Made by a program: the position numbers and the translations under genes
Notes under the pieces: model-generated
Told to the model about the DNA's origin: nothing
What the model saw: only the letters and a program-made list of their open reading frames with translations
Databases searched by the model: none
NCBI GenBank assembly: GCA_020859685.1
Contig: JAJBVT010000034.1
Span: 1-64,000, forward strand
DNA from: Rikenellaceae bacterium
Lineage (GTDB): Bacteria > Bacteroidota > Bacteroidia > Bacteroidales > Rikenellaceae
DNA length: 64,000 bases
Reading direction: 5' to 3'
In this document: one piece after another, positions 58,437 to 64,000 of the stretch
Position numbering within the stretch: the stretch's first letter is position 1
Layout: every line of letters starts with the position of its first letter

Positions 58437-59045
58437 ATGTGTCCGAAAGAATCCAACAATGAACGGCATATACTCGAAGCCGCCGAAGCCGAATTTCTGG
58501 AGAAGGGGTACGGTAAGGCGCGGACCACTGAGATAGCCCGCAGGGCAGGTGTCACCCACGCGATGCTCCACTACTATTATCGCACCAAGGAGAACCTGTT
58601 CGACATGGTGTTCCGCAACAAGGTACAGACGATGGCCGAGATATTGTTGTTCTCGTTCGGAACGGATTTGCCTTTCCTTGATAAGGTAAAGAAGGGGATG
58701 GAGAACCATTTCGATTTCATAGTCGCCAACGACAAGTTGCCGAACTTTATATTCAGCGAAATTTTCGCGGATGAGAAACTCCGGGCCATTCTCGTAACCA
58801 ATATTAAGGAGAAAGCCGAGCAGGTTGTCGGGAACCTCGCCGCGGAGATGGACGAGGAGGTACGCAAGGGAACCATCCGCTATATGGCCCCGCTGGACCT
58901 GATTGTGAGTATGATTTCGCTCAACGTTTTTTCGGTGGTGTGCGCCCCGGCCTTGACCGACGTGCTGGGAATGGACAGGAACGAGTTCCTCCAACGCCGT
59001 AAACATGTGAATATCGAACTGATTCTAAATCGGCTTGAAATATGA
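58437..59045 (+). CDS. TetR/AcrR family repressor of the efflux operon
   Basis: DNA-binding regulator of 202 residues. The N-terminal helix-turn-helix is NERHILEAAEAEFLEKGYGK, then ARTTEIARRAGVTHAMLHYY with YRTKENLFD, a classic TetR head. The C-terminal ligand domain is helical, with ENHFDFIVANDKLPNFIFSE. The palindrome TTAACAATTTTGTTAA before this gene, and a near-identical one before tolC, suggest it represses itself and the efflux genes until a ligand binds. The genes that follow encode an export system, and E. coli CecR controls the related ybhGFSR operon (established for E. coli; parallel inferred). Confidence 0.94.
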   Translation: MCPKESNNERHILEAAEAEFLEKGYGKARTTEIARRAGVTHAMLHYYYRTKENLFDMVFRNKVQTMAEILLFSFGTDLPFLDKVKKGMENHFDFIVANDKLPNFIFSEIFADEKLRAILVTNIKEKAEQVVGNLAAEMDEEVRKGTIRYMAPLDLIVSMISLNVFSVVCAPALTDVLGMDRNEFLQRRKHVNIELILNRLEI

Positions 59046-59062
59046 TTTTTTTTGACGTTCCG

Positions 59063-59078
59063 CTAACAATTTTGTTAA
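59063..59078. promoter_or_regulatory. Palindromic operator candidate upstream of tolC
   Basis: CTAACAATTTTGTTAA shares a 15-base core, TAACAATTTTGTTAA, with the site before tetR. It lies 18 bases after the tetR stop and 41 before the tolC ATG. Confidence 0.75.
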
Positions 59079-59118
59079 TAAAGATAGTGTGTATAGCCAC
59101 AGAATTAATATATACGGT

Positions 59119-60369
59119 ATGAAAAAATATCTGATAACGTTTTGGGCGGTAGTTCTTTCGGCCGGGTCAGGTTTCGGGCAGCTGACCATCGAGCAGTGTT
59201 ACGAGATGGCGGAGGCCAATTACCCTCTGATAGTACAGTACGGTCTTATTGAAAAGACAAGGGATTACAACTTGTCCAATGCAACCAAAGGCTACCTGCC
59301 GCAGATACAGCTTGCCGCTCAGGCCACTTACCAGTCGGAAGTGACGGAACTTCCCATTACTGTCGACGGGTTCAGCGGATTGAGCCGTGACCAGTACGGG
59401 GCGACGATAGATATTAGCCAGAGTATCTGGGACGGAGGCGCAATACGGGCGCAAAAAGAGAATATCACCACGCAGGCCGAGGTGGATTTGCGCAACCTCG
59501 ACGTAACCCTATATTCGATCCGTGACCGTGTTAACCAGCTCTTTTTCGGCATCCTGCTCAACGACGAGATGATTGCCCAGAACGACACTTACCTGAAGGA
59601 CCTGCAACGCAATTATAACGAGGTGGAAGCGTATGTACAAACCGGGTTGGCAAACCAGGCCGACCTCGACGCCGTGGCGGTCGAACAGGTACAGACCCTC
59701 CAGAACCGCACCCAGCTCGTTTACAGCCGCAGCGCCTACCTCCAGATGTTATCCGCTCTGATAGGCACGTCGATAGACCGCGACGCCGAACTTGTGAAGC
59801 CCGACCCGGGCCAGTTGTACGGCACCCGGATAGAACGCCCCGAACTCTGGCTCTACGATGCGCAGTTCCGTAACCTCGATGCGCAGAAACTCGAAATACG
59901 GGCCGGACTGATGCCGCGTTTCAATATAAATGTAACGGGAGGGTATGGTAAACCGGGCCTGAACATGTTCAGCGACAAACTTTCGACCTACTATATTGCC
60001 GGAGTATCGTTTAGCTGGAATTTCGGCCGGTTGTATACACGGCGAAACAGTCTCAATACGATAGAACTGAACAAGGGAATGATAGCCGCACAGCGCGAGA
60101 CCTTCCTGTTTAATACCGAACTGGATATAACCCAAAATGAGAACGAGGTAGCCAAAATCCGCCAACTTATAGACTCGGACAACGATATCATCCGCCTGCG
60201 CGGCTCGGTTAAAAGGTCGGCCGAGGCTAAAGTAGCTAACGGCACCATGTCGGTGCTCGACCTGATGAAGGAGGTAAATGCCGAGCAGACGGCCATACAG
60301 GATAAAATAGTGCACGAAATACAATTGTTGCAGGCTATCTACAATCTTAAATATATCACAAACAATTAA
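59119..60369 (+). CDS. TolC family outer membrane efflux protein
   Basis: Outer-membrane channel of the export system, about 416 residues. I start at the ATG at 59119, which gives the signal peptide MKKYLITFWAVVLSAGSGFG; a GTG 10 codons upstream is less likely. Typical features are QLTIEQCYEMAEANYPLIVQ at the mature N-terminus, then long helical segments such as YLKDLQRNYNEVEAYVQTGL and LDAVAVEQVQTLQNRTQLVY, and repeat-related VSFSWNFGRLYTRRNSLNTI. It pairs with the downstream membrane fusion protein and ABC genes. Confidence 0.93.
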   Translation: MKKYLITFWAVVLSAGSGFGQLTIEQCYEMAEANYPLIVQYGLIEKTRDYNLSNATKGYLPQIQLAAQATYQSEVTELPITVDGFSGLSRDQYGATIDISQSIWDGGAIRAQKENITTQAEVDLRNLDVTLYSIRDRVNQLFFGILLNDEMIAQNDTYLKDLQRNYNEVEAYVQTGLANQADLDAVAVEQVQTLQNRTQLVYSRSAYLQMLSALIGTSIDRDAELVKPDPGQLYGTRIERPELWLYDAQFRNLDAQKLEIRAGLMPRFNINVTGGYGKPGLNMFSDKLSTYYIAGVSFSWNFGRLYTRRNSLNTIELNKGMIAAQRETFLFNTELDITQNENEVAKIRQLIDSDNDIIRLRGSVKRSAEAKVANGTMSVLDLMKEVNAEQTAIQDKIVHEIQLLQAIYNLKYITNN

Positions 60370-60380
60370 AATAACGGGCA

Positions 60381-61292
60381 ATGAAAATAGTCAAATACCT
60401 CTTTGCCGCGGCGCTCTTACCCGGTCTCGCCGCATGCCACAAAAAAGGATTGCAGTACGATGCGTCGGGAGTGTTCGAAGTGACCGAGGTTATTGTATCG
60501 GCGCAGGGTACGGGCGAGATATTACAGTTCGATATCCTCGAAGGAGACCAGCTCCTGGCCGGTCAGCAGGTGGGGCTTATAGATACACTGCAACTCTACC
60601 TGAATAAGATGCAACTGCAGGCGAACAAGGGCAGTGTCCAAAGCCGTAAAACCACCCCATCCACCCAGATAGCCGCTATCCGGCAGCAGATAGAGACGCA
60701 GAAGACCGAGCGTACCCGTTACGAAAACCTGCTGGCCCTAAATGCAGGCAACCAAAAGCAGGTGGACGATATCAACGCCCAAATCGACCTGCTCGAAAAA
60801 GAGCTGGCCGCACAGATAGAGAACGTAAACAGTTCCAACAGCAGTCTGAATGAAGAAGGCCTGTCCATAGAGGCTCAGATCGAACTGCTGGACGACCAGA
60901 TTAATAAATCCATAATTACCAGCCCGGTATCGGGTACCGTGCTCACGAAATATGCCGAGCAGGGCGAACTGGCCACACAGGGCAAGGCACTGTTTAAAAT
61001 AGCCGACGTGGGGACGATGTATCTGCGAGCCTATATTACTGCCAGCCAGCTCACGGCAATTACCATCGGGCAGAATGTGCAGGTCTATTCCGATATGGGT
61101 GAATCCGGCTCGCGGGAGTATCCCGGGCGCATTACGTGGATTTCGGACAAGGCGGAGTTCACACCCAAGACCATTCAAACCCGCGACGAGAGGGCCAATC
61201 TAGTCTACGCCGTTAAGATAGAGGTGCAGAACGACGGCTATATCAAAAAAGGCATGTACGGCGAAGTACAGTTCCAGAGGGATGTAAATTAA
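60381..61292 (+). CDS. HlyD-type membrane fusion protein (lipoprotein)
   Basis: Periplasmic adaptor linking the ABC transporter to TolC, 303 residues, with a lipoprotein-like signal ending LLPGLAACHK. The biotinyl-lipoyl-like part includes GTGEILQFDILEGDQLLAGQ and SPVSGTVLTKYAEQGELATQ. A coiled-coil hairpin lies between (about 80 to 175, with QQIETQKTERTRYENLLALN). The order of parts resembles E. coli YbhG. It follows tolC by 11 bases and precedes the first ATPase gene by 14. Confidence 0.92.
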   Translation: MKIVKYLFAAALLPGLAACHKKGLQYDASGVFEVTEVIVSAQGTGEILQFDILEGDQLLAGQQVGLIDTLQLYLNKMQLQANKGSVQSRKTTPSTQIAAIRQQIETQKTERTRYENLLALNAGNQKQVDDINAQIDLLEKELAAQIENVNSSNSSLNEEGLSIEAQIELLDDQINKSIITSPVSGTVLTKYAEQGELATQGKALFKIADVGTMYLRAYITASQLTAITIGQNVQVYSDMGESGSREYPGRITWISDKAEFTPKTIQTRDERANLVYAVKIEVQNDGYIKKGMYGEVQFQRDVN

Positions 61293-61306
61293 CGGTTCGC
61301 AAAGAT

Positions 61307-62224
61307 ATGAGCGCGGTCTCGGTACGGCAGGTAAGCAAGAGCTACGACAAGATAGAGGCATTGAAACAGGTAAGTTTCGAGGCCGATGCGGGCGAGATAT
61401 TCGGTATTATCGGTCCGGACGGGGCGGGTAAGACCACCCTGTTCCGTATCCTTACCACCCTGCTGCTTCCCGATGAAGGTGAGGCTACCGTGGACGGGGC
61501 GGATGTGGTTAAAGACTACAGGCGCATACGGCAGGAGATTGGCTATATGCCAGGCCGGTTCTCACTGTATCAGGACCTTACTGTGGAGGAAAACCTGGAA
61601 TTTTTCGCCACTATATTCAATACCACCATACAGGAAAATTACCATCTGATAGAGGATATATATAAACAGATTGAGCCGTTCAAGGACCGGAAGGCCGGAA
61701 AACTCTCGGGCGGTATGAAACAGAAACTGGCCCTGTGCTGTGCGCTCATCCACAAGCCGCGGGTGCTGTTTCTCGACGAACCGACCACCGGGGTGGACCC
61801 GGTGTCCCGCAAGGAGTTCTGGGATATGCTTGCCAAACTCCGGGAGCAGGATATCTCGATACTGGTTTCTACTCCCTACATGGACGAGGCGTCGCTCTGC
61901 GACCGGATTGCATTTATACAGGACGGGCAGTTCCTGAAGATAGACACCCCGGCCGCCATAATCACCCAGTTCGGGCAGGAGCTTTGGGCCGTGGAGGGCG
62001 ACGATATGTATACCATGCTGCTCGACCTGCGGGCCGATGAGCGGGTTACGAGCTGTTTCACCTTCGGCGAGAGCCTCCACGTGACGGTCCGCGAGGGTAC
62101 GACCATGGAAGAGATTAAGGCATATCTCACCGGCAAGGGCCACTGTAATATTTCAGTGAAAGCCATCGAGCCGACCATCGAAGATTGTTTCATGCAGATT
62201 ACGGACAACAAGGCAAATGGATGA
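61307..62224 (+). CDS. ABC transporter ATPase (YbhF N-terminal-like)
   Basis: Nucleotide-binding subunit of the exporter, 305 residues. Walker A GPDGAGKTTLFRILTTLL, signature KLSGGMKQKLALCCALI, Walker B VLFLDEPTTGVDPVSR, and H-loop region replaced by STPYMDEASLCDR (no histidine after the ST), as in similar proteins. It corresponds to the first half of E. coli YbhF, which fuses two ATPases. The stop overlaps the start of the next ATPase gene by eight bases, so here the two halves are separate but coupled. Confidence 0.93.
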   Translation: MSAVSVRQVSKSYDKIEALKQVSFEADAGEIFGIIGPDGAGKTTLFRILTTLLLPDEGEATVDGADVVKDYRRIRQEIGYMPGRFSLYQDLTVEENLEFFATIFNTTIQENYHLIEDIYKQIEPFKDRKAGKLSGGMKQKLALCCALIHKPRVLFLDEPTTGVDPVSRKEFWDMLAKLREQDISILVSTPYMDEASLCDRIAFIQDGQFLKIDTPAAIITQFGQELWAVEGDDMYTMLLDLRADERVTSCFTFGESLHVTVREGTTMEEIKAYLTGKGHCNISVKAIEPTIEDCFMQITDNKANG

Positions 62225-62960
62225 CGTTGTAATCAGGGCCGACGGCCTGACCAAGAAATTCGGCGATTTTACGGCCGTCGACCATATAACTTTCGAGGTC
62301 GGCAAGGGTGAGATATTCGGGTTTCTGGGGGCGAACGGTGCGGGCAAGACAACCGCGATGAGAATGCTGTGCGGCCTGAGCCATCCCACCTCCGGCAGCG
62401 GTACGGTGGCCGGTTACGATATTTCTAAGGACCAGGAGAAGATTAAGGCCAACATCGGGTATATGAGCCAGAAATTCTCGCTCTACGAAGACCTTAAGGT
62501 GTGGGAAAATATGCGCCTGTTCGGAGGGATATACGGTATGAAAGAATCCGATATAAAAGAGAAAACCGACCGGATTTTGGAAAACCTCGGGTTCTCGGGC
62601 GAACGGGATACTCTGGTTCGCGACCTGCCGCTGGGCTGGAAACAGAAACTCGCCTTCTCGGTTTCGATATTCCACTCGCCCAAGATAGTGTTCCTCGACG
62701 AACCGACGGGCGGGGTGGACCCGAAGACCCGCAGGCAGTTCTGGGAGATGATATACAAGGCGGTACATGACGGGATAACGGTGTTCGTTACGACCCATTA
62801 TATGGACGAGGCGGAGTATTGCGACCGCGTATCCATAATGGTGGACGGCCGCATCGAGGCCCTCGATTCGCCCAAAAACCTCAAACAACAGACCTGTTCG
62901 CAGACGATGGACGAAGTATTCCAGAAATTCGCAAGGAAAGCAACCCGTAGCGCCGACTGA
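62217..62960 (+). CDS. ABC transporter ATPase (YbhF C-terminal-like)
   Basis: Second nucleotide-binding subunit, 247 residues. Walker A GANGAGKTTAMRMLCGLS and Walker B IVFLDEPTGGVDPKTR are intact, and the H-loop TTHYMDEAEYCDR has its histidine. The signature motif is changed from LSGG to DLPLGWKQKLAFS, as in the second half of YbhF-type proteins. The two ATPases probably form an asymmetric dimer. The permease gene begins three bases after the stop. Confidence 0.93.
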   Translation: MDDVVIRADGLTKKFGDFTAVDHITFEVGKGEIFGFLGANGAGKTTAMRMLCGLSHPTSGSGTVAGYDISKDQEKIKANIGYMSQKFSLYEDLKVWENMRLFGGIYGMKESDIKEKTDRILENLGFSGERDTLVRDLPLGWKQKLAFSVSIFHSPKIVFLDEPTGGVDPKTRRQFWEMIYKAVHDGITVFVTTHYMDEAEYCDRVSIMVDGRIEALDSPKNLKQQTCSQTMDEVFQKFARKATRSAD

Positions 62961-62962
62961 TT

Positions 62963-64000
62963 ATGAAGCAGTTTTTAGCATTCGTAAAGAAAGAGTTCCT
63001 CCACATTTTCCGCGATACCCGGACGATGTTGATACTGCTCGGAATGCCCATCGTGCAGATTATACTGTTCGGATTCGCCATTACAACCGAGGTGAAGGAT
63101 ATCCGGTTCGCGGTCTACGACCTGTCGCGCGACCAGACTACCCGCCAGATAACCCAGCGGCTTGCGGCCAACCGCTATTTCACTTTAGTTGCAAATATCG
63201 ACCGCCCCGGGCAGGTGGACGAACTCATGAAGTCGGGCAAGGTGAGCATGGTGGTGGTTTTCGACTCCGACTTTAACGCCAATATGCTCCACACGGGCGA
63301 GGCGGCGGTGCAACTTATAGTAGATGCTACCGACCCTAATCAGGCCACCACCATGACCAATTATGCCACGGGCATAATCACACAGTACCAGCAGGAGCTG
63401 TCGGCAGGGTCGGGTATGGGGACCGCCATGATGATAAACGCCCAGACGCGGATGCTCTACAATCCGCAGATGGAAGGCGCCTATAATTTCGTGCCGGGGG
63501 TGATGGGGCTTATTCTGATGCTGATTTGCGCCATGATGACCTCCATAGCTATCGTGCGCGAAAAGGAACGCGGAAGTATGGAGGTACTGCTTGCCTCGCC
63601 CGTGAGACCGATTTTCATAATCATTGCCAAGGCGGTTCCATATTTTATCCTCTCGGTGGTAAACTTAATTACCATACTGCTGCTTTCGGTGTTCGTTCTG
63701 AAGGTGCCGGTGGCGGGGAGCCTTACGCTTATTTTTCTCGGTTCGTTTCTATTTATCCTCGTGGCTCTCCTACTGGGACTGCTCATATCGAATCTCGTGC
63801 AGACGCAGGTCGCGGCGATGCTCGCATCCGGAATGGGCCTTATGATGCCCACGATGCTGCTCTCGGGAATGATGTTCCCGGTGGAGAGTATGCCCCCCAT
63901 ACTGCAATGGATATCGGCCGTAATGCCTGCCCGGTGGTATATCGAGATGATAAAGAAACTGATGATACAGGGTGTGGACGGAATATATGTCATGAAGGAG
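62963..64000 (+). CDS. ABC-2 type permease, cut by the window end
   Basis: Membrane subunit of the exporter; 346 codons are seen and the frame is open at the window edge. It starts MKQFLAFVKKEFLHIFRDTR, the usual opening of YbhS/YbhR/YhhJ-type permeases, with one helix (about 22 to 40), a large periplasmic loop (about 45 to 175) and helices after NFVPGVMGLILMLICAMMTS. The conserved SIAIVREKERGSMEVLLASP and MMFPVESMPPILQWISAVMP are present. A second permease gene may follow outside the window. Confidence 0.93.
   Translation, partial: MKQFLAFVKKEFLHIFRDTRTMLILLGMPIVQIILFGFAITTEVKDIRFAVYDLSRDQTTRQITQRLAANRYFTLVANIDRPGQVDELMKSGKVSMVVVFDSDFNANMLHTGEAAVQLIVDATDPNQATTMTNYATGIITQYQQELSAGSGMGTAMMINAQTRMLYNPQMEGAYNFVPGVMGLILMLICAMMTSIAIVREKERGSMEVLLASPVRPIFIIIAKAVPYFILSVVNLITILLLSVFVLKVPVAGSLTLIFLGSFLFILVALLLGLLISNLVQTQVAAMLASGMGLMMPTMLLSGMMFPVESMPPILQWISAVMPARWYIEMIKKLMIQGVDGIYVMKE

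Overview
The window looks like chromosomal DNA of a Bacteroidales bacterium with a fairly high G+C content. An Alistipes or Rikenellaceae-like genome is my guess; no marker gene here settles it. The evidence is a SusC/SusD pair, a one-protein hybrid two-component regulator, DUF349, DUF4294 and DUF1961 proteins, a long Rho factor, and several TAnnTTTG -7 promoter elements typical of Bacteroidetes sigma-A. TAG is used as an ordinary stop codon by several genes. I see no phage, CRISPR array or intact insertion sequence.

Layout. 0-13 kb is mostly housekeeping: a DUF349 protein, CTP synthase, YidC, DUF4294, a family 2 glycosyltransferase, two small lipoproteins, a secreted protein of unknown function and MgtE. 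13-17.5 kb holds a GH2 enzyme and a two-domain pectin methylesterase/alpha-beta hydrolase, both apparently extracytoplasmic. 17.8-25.9 kb holds tRNA-Leu(TAA), a secreted nitroreductase, MiaA, a pRiA4b ORF-3-like protein, a LuxC-type acyl-CoA reductase, KdsB, Rho, an S1/P1 nuclease and a PPOx-like protein. 26.1-32.4 kb holds tRNA-Gly(CCC), a more A+T-rich block with CydC, CydD and an MFS transporter, then a fosmidomycin-resistance-type MFS transporter.

32.5-48.2 kb is a pectin (rhamnogalacturonan) utilisation locus. A leftward group (a GH65-like enzyme, GH105, GH28) diverges from a rightward group (PL11 lyase, a second GH105, SusC, SusD), followed by a hybrid two-component regulator in the opposite orientation. 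Together they would cleave the rhamnogalacturonan backbone, import oligosaccharides through SusCD, remove unsaturated uronic acids and trim the rest. The PL11 gene carries an in-frame TAG 43 codons before its expected end. The regulator lacks the usual large periplasmic sensor and has a degenerate kinase domain. A DUF1961 (YesU-like) protein at 54 kb may serve the same pathway.

48.4-55 kb holds CutC and then a divergent pair of units: a von Willebrand A (YfbK-like) protein, and an ECF sigma factor coupled to a membrane anti-sigma-like protein. The anti-sigma-like protein is a paralogue of the VWA protein from which the VWA domain itself has been lost. I consider this the best candidate for an undescribed system. 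55.4-58.2 kb holds a DEAD-box RNA helicase, a GNAT acetyltransferase and an OsmC protein. 58.4-64 kb is a TetR-controlled efflux operon (TolC, HlyD, two ABC ATPases and a permease cut by the window edge). The same palindrome lies before tetR and before tolC.
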